A stretch of DNA of 33,930 nt from Candidatus Gerdarchaeota archaeon (GCA_016840905.1 JAEORM010000020.1:1-33930); one strand, 5' to 3'; numbered from the stretch's first letter, positions 1 to 8,788 are shown. The notes: generated by a model from the letters alone, not told the origin. Translations and numbers: made by a program.

Positions 1-2
1 AA

Positions 3-611
3 CAAGAAGAAGCGGCTATTGCCACTTTACTATTAGCTACTCATCCAGTTATTTCTGTTAATGGGAATGTCGCTGTATTATGTCCAAAAGAAATCGTTCA
101 ATTAGCAGAAGAGACCAACGCAAAAATAGAAGTTAATCTTTTTTACCGTACAATAGAGAGAGAAAAAAATATTGAAACAACGCTAATAGAAGCAGGAGCT
201 AAGCAAGTCCTTGGGGTAAATCTTGCTGAACGAGCTGTTAGTATTCCTGAGATTACTCATCAACGAAGGATAGTAGATCCTGAAGGAATTTACAAAGCTG
301 ATGTTGTCTTTGTCCCATTAGAAGATGGTGATCGAACAATGGCTTTGAGAAAAATGGGTAAAACAGTTATCTGTGTTGATTTAAATCCCATGTCAAGAAC
401 TGCTGTTTGGAGTTCAATAACTATTGTGAATCATATAAGAAGAGCAAGTCAAGAAATGGTTGAAATAGCTAAAAAATTATCAAAATACTCTCGAGAACAA
501 CTAAAAACTATTATTGAAAATTATGATAATAATTACATGTTACAAGAAAGTATTAAATTCATGGCTAATAGATTAATAGAATTATCAAAAGAAAAACTAA
601 AAGAGGACTAA
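3..611 (+). CDS. 4-phosphopantoate--beta-alanine ligase (archaeal phosphopantothenate synthetase), 5' end missing
   Basis: The frame is open from base 3, so the gene begins upstream of the window; an ATG at 339 is internal. The enzyme joins 4-phosphopantoate and beta-alanine with ATP to give 4'-phosphopantothenate, the archaeal replacement for the PanC/PanK route. Family signatures are visible in order: HPVISVNGNVA, then EVNLFYRT, then ADVVFVPLEDGDR, then GKTVICVDLNPMSRTA followed by ITIVNHIRRA. About 202 residues are present of a protein usually near 250-270. It heads a tight operon, with the panB start 3 nt after its stop. The partner pantoate kinase is not in the window and may lie upstream. 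Confidence 0.93.
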   Translation, partial: QEEAAIATLLLATHPVISVNGNVAVLCPKEIVQLAEETNAKIEVNLFYRTIEREKNIETTLIEAGAKQVLGVNLAERAVSIPEITHQRRIVDPEGIYKADVVFVPLEDGDRTMALRKMGKTVICVDLNPMSRTAVWSSITIVNHIRRASQEMVEIAKKLSKYSREQLKTIIENYDNNYMLQESIKFMANRLIELSKEKLKED

Positions 612-614
612 TAA

Positions 615-1430
615 TTGCCAAAATTAACTGCCTTTGATATACAGAAAATGAAAAAAGCTGGTAAGAAAATTTCCATGCTTACAGCTTATGATTCTAGCAT
701 GGCTTCGATTTTCGATGAAGCTCAAATAGATATCATTTTAATTGGAGATTCAATGGGACAAGTTGTTTATGGTGCACAAAATACTCTCGAGGTTACCCTA
801 GAAATGGCTCTTCGTCACACTCAAGCAGTTGCTAGAGGAGCTACTAATTATAGTTTGGTCATAGCTGATATGCCTTTTCTTAGCTTTGGGTTAACAGTGG
901 ATGAAACAATCGCTAATGCTGGTAGATTAGTTTCAGAAGGTCATGCTGAAGCAGTGAAATTAGAAGGAGCAAGTGAAACCAGATTAGCTGAAATAAAAGC
1001 GATAACAGACATAGGAATACCTGTTCAAGGACATGTAGGTTTACTCCCACAATCAGCTAACAAATTAGGTGGTTACAGAGTTCAAGGAAAATCGGAATCA
1101 TACTATACGGAAGATCAATTATTGGAATCTGCTAAAAAACTGGAAAAGGCTGGTTGTTTTTCTATTATCTTGGAAGCCATTCCTCATGATGTAGCAAAAA
1201 GAATAACTGAAGAAGTAAAAATTCCTACCATAGGTATTGGTGCAGGACCCAATTGTGATGGGCAAGTTTTAGTTAGTTATGATATGTTAGGCTTTAAAAC
1301 AAGTCGAAAACCAAAATTCGTTAAATTTTATGCTGATTTGCACGAAGTAATTCTAGAAGCAGCTAAAAAATATTCTCAAGAAGTAAAAGAAGGAATTTTT
1401 CCCACATTAGAATATTCATATGAGAAATGA
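615..1430 (+). CDS. panB: 3-methyl-2-oxobutanoate hydroxymethyltransferase (ketopantoate synthase)
   Basis: PanB transfers a hydroxymethyl group from methylene-tetrahydro(methano)pterin to 2-oxoisovalerate, making ketopantoate for coenzyme A. At 271 residues it has normal length. Visible landmarks are the TAYD near the N-terminus, ILIGDSMG with metal-binding Asp45, VIADMPF with Asp85, VKLEG, GHVGLLPQS, and the catalytic Glu187 in ILEAIP, then GIGAGPNCDGQ. The start is TTG with an AGAGGA Shine-Dalgarno inside the end of the preceding gene (gap 3 nt). panE follows after 9 nt, so translation is probably coupled along the operon. Confidence 0.97.
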   Translation: MPKLTAFDIQKMKKAGKKISMLTAYDSSMASIFDEAQIDIILIGDSMGQVVYGAQNTLEVTLEMALRHTQAVARGATNYSLVIADMPFLSFGLTVDETIANAGRLVSEGHAEAVKLEGASETRLAEIKAITDIGIPVQGHVGLLPQSANKLGGYRVQGKSESYYTEDQLLESAKKLEKAGCFSIILEAIPHDVAKRITEEVKIPTIGIGAGPNCDGQVLVSYDMLGFKTSRKPKFVKFYADLHEVILEAAKKYSQEVKEGIFPTLEYSYEK

Positions 1431-1439
1431 GGTGGAAAA

Positions 1440-2378
1440 TTGTTTCTAGTTATGGGTAGTGGAAGTGTTGGTAGCTTATTTGGCGGATTGATTTCCACTA
1501 TTTATTCTGACGTTATACTTGTAGGTCGAACTGATCATATTCAAGCAATAAATAAGAATGGTTTGAAAATACAAGGATTGATCAATAAAACTGTGAATAT
1601 TAGGGCTGTGGATGCACTTGATAAAGTATTTCATGAAATAGTTGGTGAACCCAAACAAGTAAACTATATTATGATAACAACTAAAGCACATCAAACAGAA
1701 TCAGCTGTTAGGGATTTAGAGAAATTAGTAACCAAGGAAACAATTCTGATTTCAATACAAAATGGTATAGGCACTGAAGAAATTATCAAAAAAGTCTTCC
1801 CTAACAATATCGTTCTTCGTGGTATAACATCAATAGGCGTTTGTCGCCCTACTTCTGGGGTAGTAGACTTTACAGGTAAAGGTATAACCTTAATAGGTAA
1901 TACATTTAATGAAGAAGAAATTTATGCAAAAGATTTAGTTAATTTGTTCAATAAAGTAAAAATAAATACCTCTTTAGAGAAGAATATCCAAGGAGCTGTT
2001 TTTACAAAAACAATAGTTAATTGTGCTTTGAATCCTTTAACAGCTATTTATCGAGTGAAAAACATTGAAGTATACAAACGAAAAGAATTGCGTGAAAAAG
2101 CTACACTATTAGCAACAGAAGCATGGAATGTTGCTAAGAAAATAGGCATAGAATTAATTGTTAAAAATCCAATAGCATTTACTTTTGATGTGATTAGAAA
2201 AACAGGTAATAATGAAAATTCAATGTTAACAGATATACGAAATAGACGGAAAACTGAAATTGATTATTTAACTGGTAAAATTGTTTCATTAGGATTAGCT
2301 AATAATGTTGATGTTACAAATAATCAAGAAATATACAATAAGATTTTAACTCTTGAAAAAACCTTCAAGGATACCTGA
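1440..2378 (+). CDS. panE: 2-dehydropantoate 2-reductase (ketopantoate reductase)
   Basis: PanE reduces ketopantoate to pantoate with NAD(P)H. The N-terminal Rossmann loop is GSGSVGSLFGG (residues 6-16). The family motifs TTKAHQT (80-86), QNGIG (107-111) and the catalytic-helix signature K190-xxx-N194-xxx-N198 in KTIVNCALNPL are all present, so it should be active. The 312-residue length is normal. The start is TTG at 1440, preceded by a GAGGTGG Shine-Dalgarno that overlaps the panB stop region. It sits between panB and the decarboxylase, completing the pantoate branch. Confidence 0.96.
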   Translation: MFLVMGSGSVGSLFGGLISTIYSDVILVGRTDHIQAINKNGLKIQGLINKTVNIRAVDALDKVFHEIVGEPKQVNYIMITTKAHQTESAVRDLEKLVTKETILISIQNGIGTEEIIKKVFPNNIVLRGITSIGVCRPTSGVVDFTGKGITLIGNTFNEEEIYAKDLVNLFNKVKINTSLEKNIQGAVFTKTIVNCALNPLTAIYRVKNIEVYKRKELREKATLLATEAWNVAKKIGIELIVKNPIAFTFDVIRKTGNNENSMLTDIRNRRKTEIDYLTGKIVSLGLANNVDVTNNQEIYNKILTLEKTFKDT

Positions 2379-2396
2379 TAGTTTGGTAGTGTGTTT

Positions 2397-3566
2397 ATGC
2401 CCCAACAGAAAGTTATTGATCAATATACCTCGTTATTAGTAGAACTAGAGGAAATCTTACAAAGAGAAAAGTCATATGATAAAGTTCTAAGCTCTATGTG
2501 TACTCCTCCAATAGAAATTTCTCGAAAAATAGCTTCACTTTTCGCGGAAATTAATTTAGGTGATCCTGGATTATTTCCGAAAACAAAGAAAATGGAACAA
2601 GAGGTTTTATCAGTACTAGCTAATTTTTTGAATGCTCCTCCAGAATGGACTGGCACTATAGCTTCAGGTGGTAGTGAATCAAATGTTATTGGTTGTTGGG
2701 CAGCTCGTAATTGGGCAAGAACAAATAAAGGTATAAAGAATGGAAAAATCCTTTTTCCTAAATCAGCTCATGTCTCTTTTGAGAAAGCTGTTGATATTCT
2801 AAGTGTTGATTCAGAATGGATTGAACTCAATGAGAATTATCAAATTGATATTGAAAAAGTAAAAGAAAATATTGATGATAAGACGATTGCTCTTGTAGGT
2901 ATTGCAGGTACAACAGGCACAGGTATCTGTGATGATATTAAAGCATTAAGTGATTTGGCTATTGATAATAATCTTTTCCTCCATGTAGATGCTGCTCATG
3001 GTGGTACAATATATCCTTTCTTCAGAGATCTTGGTAAGGAACCTCCTGCTTATGGATTTGAAAACGAAGGAGTGAAAAGTATAACTATTGATACTCATAA
3101 AATACTTGGAAGTCTGATTCCAGGTGGATCAGTCATTTTTAGAGATAATTCTATTTCAGATGTTATATCTAAAGGGATAACCTATCTTTCAGATGCATCA
3201 ACAAAGCAGTTAACTGTAACTGGAACCCGTCCTGGTAGTTCAGTTATCTCCTCTTGGATTTTATTAACAAAATTAGGCAGACCATTTATTGTTGATCGTA
3301 TAAAGGGTTGTTTAGAAAGAACTACTTACCTCGTGCAGAAATTAACAGAAATTTCTGAAATAAAATTGGTTTTCAAACCAATAATTAATATTGTAGGATT
3401 TACTAGTACTGTTTTTACAAGTAATGATCTTGCAGATAAATTACGGGAACTAGGTTGGCAACTATCAATTTATAATGATTGGGTGCGAATTGTAGTTATG
3501 CCTCATGTAAGCAAGGAAATGATTGATCAATTCATTTATGATTTAAAAAATATCTTGAAGGAATAA
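2397..3566 (+). CDS. mfnA: PLP-dependent L-aspartate (or L-tyrosine) decarboxylase, MfnA type
   Basis: A group II pyridoxal-phosphate decarboxylase of about 389 residues. Motifs: SGGSESN early in the large domain, LFPKSAHVSF with the PLP-stacking His, HVDAAHGG with the cofactor Asp (about residue 198), and SITIDTHK with the Schiff-base Lys (about 235). MfnA proteins decarboxylate aspartate to beta-alanine or tyrosine to tyramine. Its place between panE and coaC in a CoA operon favours aspartate and beta-alanine supply; this is inferred from context. A GTG at 2391 is possible, but the GGTAG Shine-Dalgarno at 2385-2389 is correctly spaced only for the ATG at 2397. Confidence 0.93.
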   Translation: MPQQKVIDQYTSLLVELEEILQREKSYDKVLSSMCTPPIEISRKIASLFAEINLGDPGLFPKTKKMEQEVLSVLANFLNAPPEWTGTIASGGSESNVIGCWAARNWARTNKGIKNGKILFPKSAHVSFEKAVDILSVDSEWIELNENYQIDIEKVKENIDDKTIALVGIAGTTGTGICDDIKALSDLAIDNNLFLHVDAAHGGTIYPFFRDLGKEPPAYGFENEGVKSITIDTHKILGSLIPGGSVIFRDNSISDVISKGITYLSDASTKQLTVTGTRPGSSVISSWILLTKLGRPFIVDRIKGCLERTTYLVQKLTEISEIKLVFKPIINIVGFTSTVFTSNDLADKLRELGWQLSIYNDWVRIVVMPHVSKEMIDQFIYDLKNILKE

Positions 3567-3570
3567 AACA

Positions 3571-4188
3571 TTGACAGAATTTAGTCCAACAATTCATTCA
3601 TCAAAATATGAAATAACTGGTACAAAATCAAAACTATTAGCTGGAAAACGAATTGTTATAGGAATGACTGGAAGTGTCGCAGTAGTAGAAATCGTTAATC
3701 TTGCTAGAACTTTAATGAGACATGGGGCTGAAATTTTTATTGCTATGACAAAAGCTGCCACTGATTTAATACAACCTGATTTATTGGAATGGGCTGTTGG
3801 AAATCCTGTTATAACCAAATTAACTGGCCAAATAGAGCACGTTCACTTATGTGGTCAACATCCTGATAAAGCTGATCTTTTACTTATCGCTCCTTCAACA
3901 GCAAATACTATCGGTAAAATCGCTAATGGAATTGATGATACTGTAGTAACAACATTTGCTACAACAGCTTTAGGTACCGGAATTCCGATAGCTATTGTCC
4001 CAGCAATGCATGCAACAATGTATGATAATCCTATTGTTGTAGAAAATATTGGAAAACTAAAGAAAATAGGGGTAACCTTTATCGGGCCTAGAAAAGAAGA
4101 AGGAAAAGCTAAAATCGCCACTATAGATGATATTGTTGAAAGTGTAATAGGCATAATTACAATTAATGATTTTAAAGGGAAAAAATAG
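3571..4188 (+). CDS. coaC: Phosphopantothenoylcysteine decarboxylase domain (CoaC half of CoaBC)
   Basis: A flavoprotein that decarboxylates 4'-phosphopantothenoylcysteine to 4'-phosphopantetheine. Visible are IVIGMTGSVAVVE (flavin-binding start), a His in EHVHL at the position of the catalytic His, LLIAPSTANTIGKIANGIDD, and PAMHATMYDNP, the archaeal form of the substrate clamp. The start is TTG with GAAGGA 8 nt upstream. It has about 28 residues before the flavodoxin core. The frame ends at TAG 4186-4188, directly after NDFKGKK. That is where fused CoaBC proteins run on into the CoaB motif, and that motif follows here in the -1 frame. Confidence 0.93.
   Translation: MTEFSPTIHSSKYEITGTKSKLLAGKRIVIGMTGSVAVVEIVNLARTLMRHGAEIFIAMTKAATDLIQPDLLEWAVGNPVITKLTGQIEHVHLCGQHPDKADLLLIAPSTANTIGKIANGIDDTVVTTFATTALGTGIPIAIVPAMHATMYDNPIVVENIGKLKKIGVTFIGPRKEEGKAKIATIDDIVESVIGIITINDFKGKK
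4180..4188 (+). other. Frame break (-1) between coaC and coaB at an A6 run
   Basis: The zero-frame reading is GGG AAA AAA TAG. If the tRNA-Lys on the second AAA slips back one base it still pairs with AAA, and the next codon is ATA, giving the uninterrupted CoaBC sequence GKK-IVVTAGPTR. The site has the homopolymer needed for ribosomal or polymerase slippage, with the stop codon immediately after. It is equally the kind of place where a sequencing or assembly indel occurs. Confidence 0.85.
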
Positions 4189-4817
4189 TTGTCACAGCAG
4201 GCCCAACTCGAGCTTGGTTAGATGATGTTCGATTTATAACAAATCCAAGTAGCGGAAAAATGGGTATCAATCTTGCATTAGAAGCTGCTAGTCGAGGTGC
4301 TGAAGTTACTTTATTATTAGGACCAACGACAGAGAAGGTGCCTGATATTGGTCTTAATATTATACCTTTTGAATCAACTCAAGATTTAGTTCAACAGGTA
4401 GATAGGCTATCAGCAATTGATATTTTCATTTCAGCAGCAGCTATTGGTGATTATGAACTTGATAAAACCCCTGGTAAAATTCCTTCGAAAAAAGAAACAT
4501 TAACACTAGCACTAAAACCTTCAACTAAAGTTATTGACCATGTCCATCAGAAATTTCCAAAAGCAAAAATCATTGGTTTCAAGGCTGAGGTCGACTTAAC
4601 AAAAGAAGAGCTTATCACTAAAGCTCAAACAAGTTTGAAGGAACATAATATCGAGATGGTCATTGCTAACTTAGTCAATAAACCAAATCAAGGTTTTGCT
4701 AGTGAAACAAATACTGTAATTGTTATTTCTAAGAATACCAAACCAATTGAAATTTCATTGTTAAGTAAAAGAGAACTTTCTCGAGAGATTTTCAATTTAA
4801 TTAAACAAATCAAATGA
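4185..4817 (+). CDS. coaB: Phosphopantothenate--cysteine ligase domain (CoaB half), -1 frame relative to coaC
   Basis: CoaB condenses 4'-phosphopantothenate with cysteine. The frame encodes IVVTAGPTR, then FITNPSSGKMG (nucleotide binding), SAAAIGDYE, KIPSKKE and GFKAE, all CoaB hallmarks. No ATG, GTG or TTG exists between the in-frame TAA at 4173-4175 and the ATG at 4260. Starting at 4260 would remove the VTAGPTR and most of the SSGKMG motif. The given start (ATA codon at 4185) is therefore the -1 resumption point after the AAAAAA run at 4180-4185, not a normal initiation codon. Joined to coaC it would give a normal CoaBC of about 414 residues. Confidence 0.9.
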   Translation: MVVTAGPTRAWLDDVRFITNPSSGKMGINLALEAASRGAEVTLLLGPTTEKVPDIGLNIIPFESTQDLVQQVDRLSAIDIFISAAAIGDYELDKTPGKIPSKKETLTLALKPSTKVIDHVHQKFPKAKIIGFKAEVDLTKEELITKAQTSLKEHNIEMVIANLVNKPNQGFASETNTVIVISKNTKPIEISLLSKRELSREIFNLIKQIK

Positions 4818-4917
4818 TTTGGAATAAAAAAGATAATTTCTCTAAACAAAAAGAGTTAAAAACTACCATAATACAAGTTTTTGCAAATTTCAGTTTCATA
4901 TAGGAGAAATAGTCAAA

Positions 4918-5895
4918 ATGGCAGATAGGACTCCCTTCCTAGTGATAAATCCAAATGCTGAGGATAAACGACTAGGAAAGAAATTAGATAAAATTTTAGC
5001 TATTGCTAACGATACCTTCGGTGATTTTTCTTATGAATTAACAACAAAGGTGGGTGATGGCATACCCATCGCAAGAAAGGCTGTCGAAGAAGGATATAAG
5101 ACTCTTATCTCTGTAGGTGGAGATGGAACCTTAAATGAAGTTGTTAATGTTGCTGCAAAAACAGATTTGAAAATTGGAATGGTTCCTGGTGGAAGTGCTT
5201 GTGATTCATTCAAAACTCATGGTATACCTAGGAATTTTAAGCGTGCTTTCGAAATAGTTTCCGAAGGTTATTATGAACGATTTCCAGTTGGTTTAGCAAA
5301 AGGTGATCGGGAAAGATATTTCATAGAAATGGTTAATGGAGCATTTATTGGTCGAGCTTCTGCTGATTTAGCTGATAGATTCGCGTGGACCCATAATGAA
5401 ATAGGTTATGGTTATGCTGCCATTAGAACTGCACTTGAATTCAAACCAATCCCTACAAAAGTAACTATAGATGATAAAATTATTACTGAAGGTAATTTAG
5501 CAGTGGTTGCAGTAAGTTTAACTGATGTTATCAGTGATTTTGAAATCATTCCAGGAAATAATCCTCGTATAGGCGATTTTGGGATTATTATAGGAAAGGA
5601 TCTTTCAAAATGGAAACTTGTTAAACAGTTACTACGATCAATTAATGGTAAACATTTATCTCATAAATCAATTGAATTGTACCGAGGGAAACATGTTATC
5701 ATTGAAAGTGAGACACCTCACATGTGGGAATCCGAAGGTGAAGTCGCTTCTCGAAATTCAAATCGAATGGAAGTCACCTATATTCCTGATGCTGTCAATC
5801 TTATTATACCAAAAGGATGGCAATATGGCATGCGAAAGAAAGAACGTGCAAAAGAGAAAAATAAAGTTATGAAAAAACTTCCACCTTATGTTTAA
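4918..5895 (+). CDS. Diacylglycerol/sphingosine-kinase-family lipid kinase
   Basis: A 325-residue protein of the DAGK catalytic-domain (LCB5/YegS) family. Evidence is the N-terminal INPNA, the nucleotide-binding SVGGDGTLNEVVN (GGDGT at 67-71), then MVPGGSACDSFK, and the C-terminal beta-sandwich. Family members phosphorylate lipid hydroxyls with ATP; the substrate here is not readable and an archaeal isoprenoid lipid is only a guess. The last 20 residues are strongly basic, which could aid membrane association. The start ATG has AGGAGAAAT upstream. A 100-bp gap separates it from the CoA operon, and it converges with the ABC permease 13 bp downstream. Confidence 0.88.
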   Translation: MADRTPFLVINPNAEDKRLGKKLDKILAIANDTFGDFSYELTTKVGDGIPIARKAVEEGYKTLISVGGDGTLNEVVNVAAKTDLKIGMVPGGSACDSFKTHGIPRNFKRAFEIVSEGYYERFPVGLAKGDRERYFIEMVNGAFIGRASADLADRFAWTHNEIGYGYAAIRTALEFKPIPTKVTIDDKIITEGNLAVVAVSLTDVISDFEIIPGNNPRIGDFGIIIGKDLSKWKLVKQLLRSINGKHLSHKSIELYRGKHVIIESETPHMWESEGEVASRNSNRMEVTYIPDAVNLIIPKGWQYGMRKKERAKEKNKVMKKLPPYV

Positions 5896-5908
5896 TTTCT
5901 TTCTATTT

Positions 5909-7576
5909 TCATAAAAGTCTGGTAGAAGATTTCTCCCTTGCACCAAGCCATTCAAGAAGAAAGAATGAAATATAGGAAATAAGCATTAAAATTACCCCTA
6001 TAACACTAGCAGCTCCAAATAAACGGACACTTCGCAATCGATATAGTACCACTGTTAAAGTTGCTACACTATCATTTAAGGTAGCAAAAAAATTCACAAC
6101 AGTAAATTCACTAATACTTAATCCTAAAGCAAAGGCAAAACCAGCAAGAAATGATTTGAATAACAGTGGGAAATAGATTTTCCAGAATTTATAACCGAAT
6201 TTTGCTCCTAATATTCTTGCTGAATCAATAATCTCAGGATCAATAGTATTCAACCCATTCAGTAATGCTCGAGTGATAAATGGATATCCTAGTAATCCTT
6301 GACTTATAATTATGAAAACCCAAGGATTGTTTGCAAAGAAATTTGAAGTAATAAATGTTTGAGTTATGCCCAGAGAGAGAGTTGCAGAAGAAATGGTTAA
6401 TGGTAAATAAGTTAGCATTTCAATTGATATAGTTGTTTTTTTGTATCTCCTTTCTCCAATAACAATAACAGTTATTATAGCTAAAATACTAGCAAATAAT
6501 GCAGAACCTATTGCAAATTTCAAAGTATTCACTATAGCACTACCAACACCTATTCTAGCTGCTGAGCTTATATCATCTGAAAACAAACCTTTGAAATTAT
6601 TAACAAACGTAGATGAATATGGATCCCAAAAAGAATTTACGATAATACTTATCAGAGGAGCAAGTTCCAGCAAAAGCCCCAGTAAAAGTATAATCATTAG
6701 AAAAATATTGGTTGGCTTCTTAAAAAATCGTTTTTTGATTTTTTCTTGAGGAAAAACTTCGGTAGTGATTGTTTTTTCTTTTCTTGATTTTTTTCGCATA
6801 AAAAGTAAATAACCAATAACAACTGCTATTGTTACTAAAATTTGGAGTAATGCTAATATCGATGCAATATTAGGTTCGCTCTCAAAATATTCAGCAAAAA
6901 TTTGTGTTTCAATTGTTCTAGCACCAAAAGTTAAATTTTCAGCTCCTAATATGAGGACAATACCATAACTCATAAAACAAAATAGAAAGGTTAGAATTGA
7001 TGCTGATAAGATAGGTGTTAGAAAGAGAGGTAAGTATAGTCTAAATAGTAAATGGAATTTTTTACTACCAAGTGTTTTAGCAGCACTAATGAGATTCTTA
7101 TCAAAATTCTGATAATAAGCTGAAAGATAATGAACTACTAATGGGATATTATAAAATGCATGAGCTAAAATAATGGATAATATTGGTAATCCAAATAATC
7201 CATTTCCACCAAATAGTGAAATAAATCCCATGCCTACTAAAACTGTTGGTAAGACAAAAGGAACGGTGAAGAAGGTCAGTAGAATCTTCTTTCCTCTAAA
7301 ATCATATTTTCCAAAGAAATAACCAATAGGAATGCCTATAGCTAAAGAAATGATTGTACTAAGCAAAGCCTGGGACAAGGTAAAAGCAAAAATTTTGTAA
7401 TAATAACCATCTGTTAGAACTGTACGAAGATAGCTAAAAGTGAATCCTTCTTCACCTCTAAAACCTGAAATTAATACAGAAACAACCGGGAAAAATAGGA
7501 AGAGACTGATAAGCAGTATGGGTAATAATATACCTAAAATGCGTACTGCTTTTGTTCCAGTTGTGGTCATTGCCAT
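5909..7576 (-). CDS. ABC importer permease, two fused transmembrane domains (ThiP/FbpB type)
   Basis: A 555-residue integral membrane protein made of two binding-protein-dependent permease domains in tandem. Each half carries an EAA-type cytoplasmic loop: AAKTLGSKKFHLLFRLYLP in the first and SARILGAKFGYKFWKIYFP in the second. The linker near residues 260-290 is very basic. This fused arrangement is typical of the thiamine, ferric iron and 2-aminoethylphosphonate permeases, so the substrate cannot be named. The ATPase gene lies divergently across a 150-bp gap. No substrate-binding protein is encoded nearby. Confidence 0.92.
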   Translation of the reverse strand: MAMTTTGTKAVRILGILLPILLISLFLFFPVVSVLISGFRGEEGFTFSYLRTVLTDGYYYKIFAFTLSQALLSTIISLAIGIPIGYFFGKYDFRGKKILLTFFTVPFVLPTVLVGMGFISLFGGNGLFGLPILSIILAHAFYNIPLVVHYLSAYYQNFDKNLISAAKTLGSKKFHLLFRLYLPLFLTPILSASILTFLFCFMSYGIVLILGAENLTFGARTIETQIFAEYFESEPNIASILALLQILVTIAVVIGYLLFMRKKSRKEKTITTEVFPQEKIKKRFFKKPTNIFLMIILLLGLLLELAPLISIIVNSFWDPYSSTFVNNFKGLFSDDISSAARIGVGSAIVNTLKFAIGSALFASILAIITVIVIGERRYKKTTISIEMLTYLPLTISSATLSLGITQTFITSNFFANNPWVFIIISQGLLGYPFITRALLNGLNTIDPEIIDSARILGAKFGYKFWKIYFPLLFKSFLAGFAFALGLSISEFTVVNFFATLNDSVATLTVVLYRLRSVRLFGAASVIGVILMLISYISFFLLEWLGAREKSSTRLL

Positions 7577-7609
7577 ACTTTATACCAGCTAGTTTTTATT
7601 ACCCTATTA

Positions 7610-7624
7610 TATTACCCAGTAATA
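7610..7624. promoter_or_regulatory. Inverted repeat in the divergent ABC-transporter promoter region
   Basis: TATTAC-CCA-GTAATA is a perfect 6-bp inverted repeat with a 3-nt centre, in the 150-bp space between the divergent permease and ATPase genes. A second copy of the TATTACCC half lies just upstream (about 7597-7605). It could be a shared operator, but chance is not excluded in such A+T-rich DNA. Confidence 0.3.
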
Positions 7625-7726
7625 AATTTTAAACATTAGTTTCAAATTAATTAATTTACCTAAAATTATTAGCAAAGGTAATTAATTCAAAAGGCAATCA
7701 ATAACTAAAACTAGGATTTGCTATTA

Positions 7727-8788
7727 ATGCATCAAATAGAAGTTCGTAATATAAGTAAAAAATTCGAAGATAGCATCGCTATCAAGAGTATTAGTTTTAA
7801 TCTTGAGAAGGGAGAACTTCTAACATTGTTAGGTCCTAGTGGGAGTGGTAAAACTACTATTTTACGATTAATTGCTGGCTTGATTGAAACTGATGAGGGA
7901 CAAATCCTGGTTGATAATGTTGATGTTTCAAAAACACCAACTGAAGATCGGAATATTGGTTTTGTATTTCAATCCTATGCTCTTTTTCCTCATTTAACAG
8001 TTGTTGAAAACATTGCTTTTGGTTTGGAAACAAGAAAATGGTCAAAGGAAGAGAAAACTAAACGTGTAAAGGAGTTACTTGAATTGGTAGGTTTGACGGG
8101 TAAAGGTAAGCGTTATCCACGAGAGTTAAGTGGTGGGGAAAGATCGCGTGTTGCTCTTGCTCGAGCGTTGGCACCAAATCCTTCTTTGTTACTTTTAGAT
8201 GAACCTTTATCAGCATTAGACATGTCCCTAAAAGAGAATCTTAGAGATGCAATTAGAAGTATTCAACAAAAAGTAAAAGTTTCTACAATTTATGTGACTC
8301 ATGATCAAAAAGAAGCTATGGAAATCTCAGATAGGATTATAATTCTTAATCAAGGAGAAATAATTGAAATTGGCACTCCTCAAGAATTATATTTGAAGCC
8401 AAAAACGAAATTCACTGCTTCGTTCTTAGGAGTATCAAACATTTTAGAAGGTAAAATTATTTCAAAACAAACCTATAAGCAATTTGAAACCTCTATAGGT
8501 ATTTTTGATATACCTGAATTACCTGAAAAGCATGATGATTATTTAGCAATAGCAATATTTCCTGAGCATATTTCTATATCAAAAAAGAAACAAAACAACA
8601 AAAATGAATTTCCAGGTGAAGTTATAAAAACTAGTTTTGGTGGTTCAGTAATAGAATTAGTAGTTCGAATAGACAAAATTAATTTTGAAATAAAATTAAT
8701 AAGTTCTCAAGAAAATCAAAGTTTTGAAAAGAATGATCAGGTCTATATCACAATACCTACTTCATCAATTATTGTTTTAAAAGAATAG
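7727..8788 (+). CDS. ABC importer ATP-binding protein with C-terminal TOBE-like domain
   Basis: A nucleotide-binding subunit of the PotA/FbpC/ThiQ group. The Walker A motif is GPSGSGKTT, the Q-loop FVFQSYALFPHLTVVENIAFGL, the signature LSGGERSRVALARAL, Walker B LLLLDEPLSALD, and the switch His is in YVTHDQKEA. After about residue 235 a beta-rich TOBE-like domain follows. An upstream TTG (7718) is only 1 nt from the AGGA; the ATG at 7727 is better spaced. With the divergent fused permease it should form a complete inner machine for import, lacking only the extracellular binding protein. Confidence 0.94.
   Translation: MHQIEVRNISKKFEDSIAIKSISFNLEKGELLTLLGPSGSGKTTILRLIAGLIETDEGQILVDNVDVSKTPTEDRNIGFVFQSYALFPHLTVVENIAFGLETRKWSKEEKTKRVKELLELVGLTGKGKRYPRELSGGERSRVALARALAPNPSLLLLDEPLSALDMSLKENLRDAIRSIQQKVKVSTIYVTHDQKEAMEISDRIIILNQGEIIEIGTPQELYLKPKTKFTASFLGVSNILEGKIISKQTYKQFETSIGIFDIPELPEKHDDYLAIAIFPEHISISKKKQNNKNEFPGEVIKTSFGGSVIELVVRIDKINFEIKLISSQENQSFEKNDQVYITIPTSSIIVLKE

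Noticed and set aside
339..611. Separate small gene starting at ATG 339
   Set aside because: The frame is open from the window edge and codes for the conserved N-terminal part of phosphopantothenate synthetase, so 339 is internal.
4260..4817. coaB starting at the ATG at 4260
   Set aside because: It would drop VTAGPTR and cut into the SSGKMG motif, which are read perfectly just upstream in the same frame.
6441..6749. Plus-strand frame opposite the ABC permease
   Set aside because: It lies wholly within the permease gene and shows no family features.
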